Assembly (NCBI RefSeq): GCF_034263275.1
Contig: NZ_CP139559.1
Span: forward strand, 372,001 to 436,000
Direction of reading: 5' to 3'
Length of the DNA stretch: 64,000 bases
Source of the DNA: Mucilaginibacter sp. cycad4
GTDB taxonomy: Bacteria; Bacteroidota; Bacteroidia; Sphingobacteriales; Sphingobacteriaceae
Shown here: positions 1 to 6,564 of the stretch, in pieces
Layout: every line of letters begins with the position of its first letter
How positions within the stretch are numbered: the stretch's first letter is position 1
Position numbers and translations under genes: made by a program
Notes under the pieces: model-generated
What the model was told of the DNA's origin: nothing
What the model saw: the letters and a program-made list of their open reading frames with translations, nothing else
Databases searched by the model: none

Positions 1-225
1 ATCGGTCATTTCTCCAAATATATCCACCCGGGGGCAAAACGCATCAGCGCGGTGGCCAGCCGGGATAAGCTGTTAACAACCGCTTACCAAAACCCCGATG
101 GTTCAATTGCAGTGGTGGTAATGAATAAAACCGACGAAAAAATAGATTACAGCCTTTGGATAAAAGGAAAAGCGGCAGGCACTACTGCTCTGCCGCATTC
201 AATTGCTACACTTATGGTGAAGTGA
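1..225 (+). CDS. GH30 family glycosidase, C-terminal fragment
   Basis: Only the last 74 residues are in the window, read in frame 1 to a TGA stop. The opening segment GHFSKYIHPGAKRI resembles the conserved stretch in GH30 (glucosylceramidase / beta-1,6-glucanase type) enzymes where the catalytic barrel passes into the C-terminal beta-sandwich. The remainder (AYQNPDGSIAVVVMNKTDE, ending ATLMVK) fits that sandwich. The catalytic glutamates lie upstream of the window, so substrate cannot be judged. It is convergent with the next gene. The family call rests on one short motif region. Confidence 0.72.
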   Translation: MGHFSKYIHPGAKRISAVASRDKLLTTAYQNPDGSIAVVVMNKTDEKIDYSLWIKGKAAGTTALPHSIATLMVK

Positions 226-277
226 TCTTTATAAAAACCTTTAGTTAATCAATCAACTAAATCTCTGGTATGGTGGG

Positions 278-1159
278 TCATTTATGATCCACCACTATCA
301 TTACCGGGAAATGGTCGCTGGGCTCCTTAGCCTCATATTTATCCGACCCTTTAGCCTTCGCCCTGTAGGTATCCGTTAAGATCCCGTATCTCTTTACCCT
401 AAAATCTTTGGTTACAAAAATATGATCGATACGGCCGGTGGTTTTATCATTAGTGTCGAAATCATTAAAAGTACCATTAGTGGCATACTTAACGGGAGAT
501 AATACGTAGCTGTCTTTTAACATCCCCGAGTTATTGATCACCGCATAGCTATCAGATGTTTGATCAACATTAAAATCGCCTGATAAAATAGCAGGCGAGT
601 TACCGCCTAATTCTTTCACTTTTTTCAATACCGCCTTTGCGCTCTCGCGGCGGGCAATAACACCTATGTGGTCCATATGCAGGTTAAAGTAGTAAAACTT
701 GTAACCGGTTTTTATCTCCTGGAAATACCCCCATGAGCAGATCCTTGGCAGGGCGGCATCCCAGCCTTTGTTGGGCCTGTCGATAATTGGCGCCATCCAG
801 AAATCGCCATGTTTCAACAGTTTAAATTTATCCTTTTTGTAAAAAATGGCCGAGAACTCGCCGGCAGTTTTGCCATCATCCCGGCCTATGCCGGTATAGG
901 CGTACTGGGGCATGGCCTGTTTTAAACCATTGAGCTGGTGCACCAGCCCTTCCTGGGTACCAAAAACATCCCAGTCATGAAAGCGGACAAGCTGTGTTAT
1001 AACCGGCAGGCGCTGTTTCCAGCCGTTGCCGCGTACCGAATCATCGTTTGTGGAATTATCATTGCGTAAATTATAGGTAGCTATAGTAAGCTGATGCTGG
1101 CCATAACTTACTGAAACAGAAAGCGTAGCTATAAATAATAAAGAAAGTAGTTTTTTCAT
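278..1159 (-). CDS. Secreted endonuclease/exonuclease/phosphatase-fold hydrolase
   Basis: This 293-residue protein has a signal peptide (about residues 1-20, ending SVSYG before Gln21). The EEP (DNase I-like) motifs are in order: N-R-N near 30-35, metal-ligand Glu70 in GTQEG, His161 in NLHMDHIG, Asp195 and Asn197 in SGDFNVD, Asp245-His246 in RIDHIF, and Asp282-His283 in SDHFP. All catalytic positions are intact, so an active phosphodiesterase or phosphatase in the periplasm or outside is expected. Secreted EEP proteins of Bacteroidota often sit beside glycosidase genes, as here beside GH30. Nuclease, sphingomyelinase-like or sugar-phosphate substrates cannot be separated by sequence alone. 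Confidence 0.88.
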   Translation of the reverse strand: MKKLLSLLFIATLSVSVSYGQHQLTIATYNLRNDNSTNDDSVRGNGWKQRLPVITQLVRFHDWDVFGTQEGLVHQLNGLKQAMPQYAYTGIGRDDGKTAGEFSAIFYKKDKFKLLKHGDFWMAPIIDRPNKGWDAALPRICSWGYFQEIKTGYKFYYFNLHMDHIGVIARRESAKAVLKKVKELGGNSPAILSGDFNVDQTSDSYAVINNSGMLKDSYVLSPVKYATNGTFNDFDTNDKTTGRIDHIFVTKDFRVKRYGILTDTYRAKAKGSDKYEAKEPSDHFPVMIVVDHK

Positions 1160-1390
1160 AGTAAATATTTAGATAAAGATGCCCACGGCACTTGAACAAA
1201 ATTATAAATGAATATTAAGTTATGAGTTACATCCTGGAAATTATTAGCTGGTGGGGACTTATGAAGTTTTTTAAATTTTACAAGTTGGGATTGATGCTAT
1301 TCTGGATTTGCAGAAACGTGCAAGGGCGGCGGAAAGAAGCTTAGCCTCGCATTGGTGGTATCGCTACTATCCCGAACATTGGCTGTGTGT

Positions 1391-2215
1391 TTACTCAAAC
1401 ACTACCGTTTTGTTCTTATATACAAACACCCGGTCTTCAAAAACAAGCTTCAGGGCCTTGGCTAATACGGCAGTTTCCACTTCCTGGCCGGCTTTTACCA
1501 TGTCTGTCCAGCTATATGAGTGGTTTACCGGGACGATTTGCTGGGCGATGATCGGCCCTTCGTCCAATTCATTTGATACATAATGAGCAGTCGCTCCAAT
1601 GAGTTTCACACCCCGTTCAAACGCCTGTTTATAGGGATTAGCACCAATGAATGCAGGTAAAAATGAGTGATGGATATTAATGATCTTCATCGGAAATTCA
1701 GCTACAAACCGGGGCGACAGGATCCGCATAAATTTAGCCAGTACCACGTAATCAGGAGTATATTGTTTAATGGTACCGATCACCTGCTGTTCAAATTCGG
1801 CCTTGCTTACCTGTTCGTGGCTGATATGATAAAAAGGAATGTCAAATCGCTCGCATATGTTTTGCAGTTTGGCGTGATTGCCGATAACACATTGTACACT
1901 TGCGCCCAGGGTATTAAAGTGGTTGCGCACCAGGATATCGCTCAGGCAATGATACTCTTTGGTAGCCAGTATAACCACTTTCTTTACGGGCTCAGGGTTT
2001 ACTGAGATATAAGCCCCTTCGGGCAGTATTTTACGTAATGAATCTTCGAGGCCGGCGTCGTCGCCTTTTTCAACTTCCAGGCGTGTAAAAAAAACATTTT
2101 CGTTATGATCAACATGCTCACGCATGGAAACTATATTAAGCAGGTGTTTGGCTAATGTTGCAGATATGGCCGCCACAAGGCCCACTTTGTCTTTACACTG
2201 TATTACAATAATCAT
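1391..2215 (-). CDS. purU: Formyltetrahydrofolate deformylase
   Basis: The 274-residue protein has the PurU two-domain layout. An ACT domain (about 1-80, beginning with the CKDKVGLVAAIS segment) is followed by a formyltransferase-fold catalytic domain (about 84-274). The catalytic Asn180-x-His182 lies in INIHHSFLPAF and the Asp218 motif in ELDEGPII; GATAHYV is also typical. The enzyme hydrolyses 10-formyl-THF to formate and THF, balancing one-carbon pools and, in E. coli, feeding PurT. The ACT domain is where methionine and glycine act in E. coli. It stands alone, convergent with nothing on its 3' side for about 230 bp. Confidence 0.95.
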   Translation of the reverse strand: MIIVIQCKDKVGLVAAISATLAKHLLNIVSMREHVDHNENVFFTRLEVEKGDDAGLEDSLRKILPEGAYISVNPEPVKKVVILATKEYHCLSDILVRNHFNTLGASVQCVIGNHAKLQNICERFDIPFYHISHEQVSKAEFEQQVIGTIKQYTPDYVVLAKFMRILSPRFVAEFPMKIINIHHSFLPAFIGANPYKQAFERGVKLIGATAHYVSNELDEGPIIAQQIVPVNHSYSWTDMVKAGQEVETAVLAKALKLVFEDRVFVYKNKTVVFE

Positions 2216-2335
2216 GGTTTAATGATACAAAGAATTTTGCTGAATATACAACAGGCATTTTCCTTTAAATTATTTTACAACCTATTGTAGCAAAGCTATG
2301 TGCTGTACCGTAAGGTATCTTATAAACCCACAATT

Positions 2336-2758
2336 ATGAAAATTATCCTGTTAGCAGCATCCGTAATTTTATTATGTAGTATAACCGCCTGCAATAAAGG
2401 TAACCTTCCCGGGCCGGGCAACAGCAGTATAGTTGGCAAATGGCGCTGGGTGAAATCAGTTGGCGGTATTGGCGGCTTTACCGTTACGCCACAAAGCAGC
2501 GGCTACAATATTCGAAATGAATTTTATGCTGATAGCAGTTTCAAAAGGTTTCAAAACGAGGTGCTGCAGATCAGCGGCAATTTCCGTACTACTCCAAACT
2601 ACCAATACAGCCCAACAGAAAAGGCTGATGTATTGCTGATAACTGGTCCTACGCTTGATACGCGTCCGGTTTCATACCTCATCAGGCACGATACGCTTTA
2701 CCTGAACGAAATTTATATAGCTGACGGATTTAATGAAGTATATGTACGGATGAAATAA
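2336..2758 (+). CDS. Small lipocalin-like lipoprotein, unknown function
   Basis: This reads as a 140-residue lipoprotein. The start is set at the ATG of MKIILLAASVILLC because it gives a canonical signal peptide with lipobox SITAC; an in-frame start 36 bases earlier would add an unlikely N-terminus. After the lipid cysteine the motif GKWRWVKS resembles the first strand of Bacteroidota lipocalin-like lipoproteins, and the rest is beta-rich (DVLLITGP, SYLIRHDTLYL). No catalytic motif is visible. The gene is isolated and followed by a hairpin. Export to the periplasm or outer membrane is well supported; function is not. Confidence 0.75.
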   Translation: MKIILLAASVILLCSITACNKGNLPGPGNSSIVGKWRWVKSVGGIGGFTVTPQSSGYNIRNEFYADSSFKRFQNEVLQISGNFRTTPNYQYSPTEKADVLLITGPTLDTRPVSYLIRHDTLYLNEIYIADGFNEVYVRMK

Positions 2759-2761
2759 TTG

Positions 2762-2882
2762 CCGTTACTCACCCCCGGCATCGCTATATTTGTTACCTCC
2801 TCTCCAATAAGCATAAAGAGAGGAGGGTATTTTTTCTTGCCCTCTTTGCAAAGCAGAGAGGGACACCGGCGGGGTAAGTAAA
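2762..2882. repeat. Palindromic intergenic element, CCCTC/GAGGG type
   Basis: The gap between the two small lipoprotein genes is filled by hairpin-forming sequence: the terminator-like stem above, a second stem CCCTCT/AGAGGG near 2850-2873, and outer ends (TTACTCACCCCCGGC and CCGGCGGGGTAAGTAA) that are roughly complementary. Base composition resembles the C-rich/G-rich repeats found elsewhere in this window. Membership in the same family is inferred. Confidence 0.45.
2796..2835 (+). terminator. Intrinsic terminator after the small lipoprotein gene
   Basis: A 9-bp stem (2796-2804 with 2818-2826, CCTCCTCTC/GAGAGGAGG) with a 13-nt loop is followed by a T-run. It lies 38 bp past the lipoprotein stop. 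The hairpin is part of a larger palindromic intergenic element (2762-2882). Confidence 0.55.
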
Positions 2883-2911
2883 CTGTAAGCTGCGCTTACC
2901 CTATATAATAG

Positions 2912-3271
2912 TTATTTATTGTAATGCCCTACTTTCATCATATCCCGTACAGCGCTTGCTAAGGAAATCTTCTCGTTATTATCAAGTTCCTTTTTCTTTT
3001 CGCCGTCATTAAATTGATAGGTAATACGCCCGTTGTAATCGCTTTCGGCACTTATTTCAAAGTCATTATTTTTATATTTCACCTTCCCATTGGGCGAGAT
3101 CCTGCTGATGCCCGTGCTATCAGCGGTAAAATACACGTGCCCCCAGTATTCAATCCGTCTTTCTCTGCCATCAGCGTTTTCAGAAATTACTGTATGTCTT
3201 CCACCTATGTGGCAGGCATCTAACAGGGCTATCAAACCTATGACAACCAATACATAACCTAATTTTTTCAT
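2912..3271 (-). CDS. Small lipoprotein, unknown function
   Basis: A 119-residue protein starts MKKLGYVLVVIGLIALLDAC, a lipoprotein signal with lipobox LLDAC. The mature part is charged and beta-rich (EYWGHVYFTADSTG, GKVKYKNNDFEISAESD) and ends in a short lysine-rich helix. I recognise no family. It lies 22 bp downstream of the DUF998 gene on the same strand, so the two are probably co-transcribed from the promoter near 3940. Confidence 0.7.
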   Translation of the reverse strand: MKKLGYVLVVIGLIALLDACHIGGRHTVISENADGRERRIEYWGHVYFTADSTGISRISPNGKVKYKNNDFEISAESDYNGRITYQFNDGEKKKELDNNEKISLASAVRDMMKVGHYNK

Positions 3272-3293
3272 GTTGTTGTTTTTTTAATGTTGA

Positions 3294-3911
3294 TTATTTT
3301 AATTGATGCTGCTCTTTGCAGTCGAGCAGTTTTATAAAACAGGAACTCAGCGATATAAACCAAACCGACCAACCCAGGTGGGCCAATCTTTGAATAAGCC
3401 CGGTATAATTGTTTTGAAGGGTAGCTGAAGGAATGAAGCGGATAAAGATGAGCAGCATAATGCACAGGCTTAATAGCGAAAGTTTCCTGATCTGCCTAAA
3501 CTCCTCTCTCCTCCATAAAATAACCGACAGCAGCGCACCTGCGTAAAGCAGTAAAAACACAGGCCCGGACGCCGAATGCAGCGGGTTGCCTGCATGAAAT
3601 ATTGCCGCCCAGCCAAACATAATAGGGAAACCTATCACCCCAAACACCGGCAGGATATTAAGCCCCAATTGACTGCATGCAATAAACAGTCCCGCCATAA
3701 AAAACACACTGAGCACTGTATTAAGGAGCGTAAATGTTTCCATCAACGTTTCAGATTTTGTGCCGATAGCGCCCAGCTCACTGATTGTATTGCTGAAATG
3801 GTTGTAATTACCATGCACAAACCCGCAAACAATGGTTGAAAGCCAAAACACAATGGGAATAATGATGCCGGTATATAGTAGTGGTTTAGTATCCATTTTA
3901 ATAATATTCAA
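3294..3911 (-). CDS. DUF998 family membrane protein
   Basis: The 205-residue product has six likely membrane spans and the DUF998 hallmarks: an N-terminal span, then NHFSNTISELGAIGT (the conserved N-x-x-S-E-x-G loop), and the helix containing FPIMFGWAAIFHAGNPLHSASG. DUF998 proteins are integral membrane proteins of unknown role. The start used is the first ATG; a second at codon 6 (MDTKPLL) is equally possible. It is the first gene of a likely two-gene operon with the lipoprotein downstream, under a promoter with a direct-repeat operator. Confidence 0.82.
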   Translation of the reverse strand: MNIIKMDTKPLLYTGIIIPIVFWLSTIVCGFVHGNYNHFSNTISELGAIGTKSETLMETFTLLNTVLSVFFMAGLFIACSQLGLNILPVFGVIGFPIMFGWAAIFHAGNPLHSASGPVFLLLYAGALLSVILWRREEFRQIRKLSLLSLCIMLLIFIRFIPSATLQNNYTGLIQRLAHLGWSVWFISLSSCFIKLLDCKEQHQLK

Positions 3912-3933
3912 ATTGTTTTTCTTTCGATTAAAA

Positions 3934-3978
3934 CAAAGTTAATATTAAACATGGTACTATACAATACATAGTACTATA
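3934..3978 (-). promoter_or_regulatory. Promoter with tandem 12-bp operator repeats
   Basis: On the minus strand TAACTTTG (3934-3941) matches the Bacteroidota -7 consensus TAnnTTTG exactly, with TTG at 3962-3964 spaced 20 bp upstream as a -33 element. Overlapping the -33 region are two direct repeats, CATGGTACTATA (3950-3961) and CATAGTACTATA (3967-3978), one mismatch apart with 17-bp period. They look like binding sites of a transcription factor controlling the DUF998 operon. The factor is not identifiable here. Confidence 0.6.
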
Positions 3979-4182
3979 TTTTTATTTTATTTTTTCAAGA
4001 CTGTTTAACGACGTCGCCGATATGGTTTAGTTTATAAAATGGATTGGCGAACCCTAATCGATTCAAACACATAAAGGTCTTCTCTTCTGGCTGGCAGGGT
4101 GGAGGCGATCCGGCGTAGGATCAAAGAGATGTGACAGATGTTGGTCATGCCTATACGTTTATCCACCGTCGCAAAAATGTGC

Positions 4183-4190
4183 TAACTTCG
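4183..4190 (+). promoter_or_regulatory. -7 promoter box of pyrD
   Basis: TAACTTCG matches TAnnTTTG at seven of eight positions and ends four bases before the pyrD ATG, implying a very short or absent leader. Confidence 0.45.
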
Positions 4191-4194
4191 CGGC

Positions 4195-5238
4195 ATGTAT
4201 CAGTTGATAAAACCCATCCTGTTTAAGTTCGATCCGGAAAATGTGCATTACTTTGTTACCCGCAACCTGAAACGCTTTAACCGTTTTCCGGGCGGTGCAT
4301 CGTTAAGTAAGGCGATGTGGGATGTAAAAGATCCAAAGCTTGAACGCGAGGTTTTTGGCCTGAAATTCAGGAACCCGGTTGGCCTGGCTGCGGGTTTTGA
4401 TAAAAACGCCGATATGATGGGTGAAATGGCCAATCTTGGTTTTGGTTTTGTGGAGATAGGCACTGTTACACCATTACCACAACCCGGTAACGAAAAGCCA
4501 CGCATGTTTCGCCTGCCCGCAGATAGCGCGCTCATTAACCGCATGGGTTTCAATAATTTTGGTGTAGATATTGCCGCCGAACGGATTGCCGCTTTCAGGC
4601 GCGATCCTAAAAATATCAATAAACAACTGATCATTGGCGGTAATATTGGTAAAAACAAGGTTACCCCTAACGAGGATGCTGTAAGTGACTACATTAAATG
4701 CTTTGACCGCCTGTTTGATGTGGTTGATTATTTTGTAGTTAACGTAAGCTCACCCAATACCCCGGGTTTGCGGGCCCTGCAGGAAAAAGGTCCTCTGATG
4801 GAGATTCTGAATACCTTACAACAACGCAATAATAAAAATGGTATCAGCAGGCCTATCCTGCTAAAAATAGCTCCTGATTTGACTGATTCTCAACTGGATG
4901 ATATTGTTGATATTGTACAGCAAACAGGCATAGACGGGGTAATTGCTACCAATACAACCATCAGCAGGGAAAACCTTTCATCTCCATTAAAAGAAGAAAC
5001 CGGCGGGTTGAGCGGCAAGCCGCTTGCCAAACGCTCAACAGAAGTAATTGCATACCTGCATAAAAAATCAAACGGTTCGTTCCCCATTATTGGTGTAGGG
5101 GGTATTCATTCGGCCGAAGATGCGGTTGAGAAGCTGAATGCCGGCGCTTCACTGGTGCAGTTGTACACCGGGTTTATTTATGAAGGGCCGGGGTTGATAG
5201 GAAGGATTAATAAGAAGATTCTGAACCGTGATTTTTAG
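4195..5238 (+). CDS. pyrD: Dihydroorotate dehydrogenase (quinone), class 2
   Basis: At 347 residues this is a full-length class 2 DHODH, which oxidises dihydroorotate to orotate at the membrane using quinone and FMN. The N-terminal amphipathic extension ([19 protein letters not shown]) is the membrane/quinone-tunnel segment that marks class 2. FMN and substrate motifs are [10 protein letters not shown], the [11 protein letters not shown] segment carrying the catalytic serine, NTTI, and GVGGI near the C-terminus. It is separate from the pyrR-pyrB pair at 59-61 kb, so pyrimidine genes are scattered in this genome. Confidence 0.97.
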   Translation: MYQLIKPILFKFDPENVHYFVTRNLKRFNRFPGGASLSKAMWDVKDPKLEREVFGLKFRNPVGLAAGFDKNADMMGEMANLGFGFVEIGTVTPLPQPGNEKPRMFRLPADSALINRMGFNNFGVDIAAERIAAFRRDPKNINKQLIIGGNIGKNKVTPNEDAVSDYIKCFDRLFDVVDYFVVNVSSPNTPGLRALQEKGPLMEILNTLQQRNNKNGISRPILLKIAPDLTDSQLDDIVDIVQQTGIDGVIATNTTISRENLSSPLKEETGGLSGKPLAKRSTEVIAYLHKKSNGSFPIIGVGGIHSAEDAVEKLNAGASLVQLYTGFIYEGPGLIGRINKKILNRDF

Positions 5239-5283
5239 GATTTAAAGATTGTCAGGATTTTTCTCCCAATATATTTTCCCCCT

Positions 5284-5370
5284 GTTTCCGTGTCCTCACG
5301 GAAACACCAATGTTTGTCCGTGCCCATAAAGTATATCCCATTCCTGCATGCGTGCGACCGTGAGGACACG
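5284..5370. repeat. Nested inverted repeat (CGTGTCCTCACGG)
   Basis: Positions 5289-5301 (CGTGTCCTCACGG) are exactly complementary to 5358-5370. The left arm can also fold alone, GTTTCCGTG (5284-5292) with CACGGAAAC (5297-5305) around a 4-nt loop. It lies between convergent pyrD and the 57-residue protein gene. It lacks a T-run, so an interspersed repeat is more likely than a terminator. Confidence 0.6.
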
Positions 5371-5431
5371 CTCGCGGGGAGGAGGGATATCAAGATCATC
5401 CTTTATCCCCCCCCCCAGAAAATCAAGGTTC

Positions 5432-5466
5432 AAAAAAAAGTCCCGCCGGAAACCGGCAGGACTTTA
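5432..5466 (-). terminator. Terminator of the tRNA-Cys / small basic protein unit
   Basis: A stem of AAAGTCC plus GCCGG (5437-5449) pairs with 5453-5465 around an AAA loop, with one internal mismatch. On the minus strand it is followed by a U-run (A-run 5432-5439 on plus). It sits 28 bp beyond the stop of the small gene. Confidence 0.8.
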
Positions 5467-5493
5467 AGTTTTTTCTTCCGAAGAAGGAGAGAA

Positions 5494-5667
5494 TTATTTG
5501 CCTAATGCGATATCTAAAGCTGCATTGTTTTTAGCTATCTGGCTGTGTTTTGACTCAGCAGAACGGCTTCCGTATTCAAGGTTAGTAGCCAGTTTCAAGA
5601 ACTGTACTTCTAAGCGTGAAAAAGTTTTATTTCTCCTGTCTTTTCTTTTTAAACGAGTAACGCCCAT
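5494..5667 (-). CDS. 57-residue basic protein, conserved-looking, function unknown
   Basis: An ATG at 5665-5667 opens a 57-codon frame. The product starts MGVTRLKRKDRRNKTFSRLE and ends NNAALDIALGK. It is strongly basic in the first third and helical, with a serine/lysine-rich middle (YGSRSAESKHSQIAKNN). It lies 30 bp downstream of tRNA-Cys on the same strand, between a TAnnTTTG promoter and a good terminator, which argues for a genuine expressed gene. Size and charge suggest an RNA- or ribosome-associated protein, but this is inference. I considered ribosomal protein S21 and do not find its motif pattern. Confidence 0.72.
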   Translation of the reverse strand: MGVTRLKRKDRRNKTFSRLEVQFLKLATNLEYGSRSAESKHSQIAKNNAALDIALGK

Positions 5668-5697
5668 TGTCTTTTATTTTAAATTTTTTTAACCCTG

Positions 5698-5768
5698 AGG
5701 TCGGAAGCGGATTCGAACCGCTGTAAAAGGTTTTGCAGACCTCTGCCTAGCCACTCGGCCATCCGACC
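5698..5768 (-). tRNA. tRNA-Cys (GCA)
   Basis: The minus strand folds as a cloverleaf. The acceptor stem is GGTCGGA/TCCGACC, the anticodon stem GAGGT/ACCTT encloses loop CTGCAAA with anticodon GCA, and the T arm is AGCGG-TTCGAAT-CCGCT. The D stem is three pairs (GCC/GGC). The 3' CCA is not encoded. It heads a short transcription unit with the 57-residue protein. Confidence 0.95.
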
Positions 5769-5783
5769 CTTTTTTAAGGACTG

Positions 5784-5813
5784 CAAAGATAGTAATTATT
5801 TTTAGCGGGCAAA
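5784..5813 (-). promoter_or_regulatory. Promoter of tRNA-Cys unit
   Basis: On the minus strand TATCTTTG (5784-5791) matches the -7 consensus perfectly and TTTG (5810-5813) lies 18 bp upstream. The predicted start is a few bases before the tRNA 5' end at 5768. Confidence 0.7.
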
Positions 5814-5814
5814 T

Positions 5815-6564
5815 TTATTTGAACGAATTTCTTTTTATTTCTGAACATAATATGGCTGTGGCTATGGCTACATTCAGTGATTCGGCATAACCGATCCGGG
5901 GTATAGTTACTTTTTTATTTATTAACTCCTGTATTTCAGGGCGCAAGCCATTTCCTTCGTTGCCCATGGCTAATAAACCCTCATGGCCGAAATTGGTGCT
6001 GTAGATATTTTCGCCATCGAGCATGGCGCCAAATAAAGGAAGCTTTATTTCGGGAAGGATAGTTGTTAAATCACCATAATGCACATTTACCCGTGCTAAT
6101 GAGCCCATAGTAGCCTGCACCACTTTAGGGTTATAAACATCAACAGTATCTTCTGAGCAAATAATATCGGTAATGCCAAACCAGTCGGCCGTGCGGACAA
6201 TGGTGCCCATATTGCCGGGGTCTTGCACCCCATCAAGCACCAGTGAGAACTTGTTTTTCAGTAAGTTATAATTTAATCGGGGCCATTTTGGTATTTTAAT
6301 CAAACCAATTACCTCCTGCGGGGTTTTCAAACTGCTGATCTTTTCCAGATCGGTCAATGAAATTTCCTGAAAATTTATTTTTCGGGATAAATTCATCATT
6401 TTTGGAGCAATTTCGGAGGTATGGTATATGGCATCAACCTGGTATGCAGCGTTTACAAACTCAACAACTGATTTGTAGCCCTCAACCAAAAACAAACCAT
6501 GCTCTTTACGGAATTTTTTATGTTGTAAGGATTTTAATAAACTGATCTGTGATTTTGAAAGCAT
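5815..6564 (-). CDS. TrmH/SpoU-family RNA 2'-O-methyltransferase
   Basis: This 249-residue enzyme has an N-terminal substrate-binding domain (HKKFRKEHGLFLVEGYKSV, about 1-85) and a SPOUT domain with the three knot motifs: VLDGVQDPGNMGTIVRTAD, LLAMGNEGNGL, and IPRIGYAESLNVAIATAIL. It is expected to methylate a ribose in 23S rRNA or tRNA using SAM. The RNA site cannot be told from sequence. Its ATG (6562-6564) lies inside the 5' end of the divergent tamL frame, so the two reading frames overlap head-to-head by 16 bases. Confidence 0.92.
   Translation of the reverse strand: MLSKSQISLLKSLQHKKFRKEHGLFLVEGYKSVVEFVNAAYQVDAIYHTSEIAPKMMNLSRKINFQEISLTDLEKISSLKTPQEVIGLIKIPKWPRLNYNLLKNKFSLVLDGVQDPGNMGTIVRTADWFGITDIICSEDTVDVYNPKVVQATMGSLARVNVHYGDLTTILPEIKLPLFGAMLDGENIYSTNFGHEGLLAMGNEGNGLRPEIQELINKKVTIPRIGYAESLNVAIATAILCSEIKRNSFK

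Noticed and set aside
5388..5418. C-run near 5410 as a phase-variation tract
   Set aside because: It is intergenic, downstream of pyrD, and not linked to a promoter.
5290..5505. 71-codon frame over the pyrD downstream region
   Set aside because: It spans the inverted repeat and the terminator and overlaps the 57-residue gene in antisense.
5494..5667. Ribosomal protein S21 identity for the 57-residue basic protein
   Set aside because: Length and charge fit, but the S21 motif order is not found, so no name is given.
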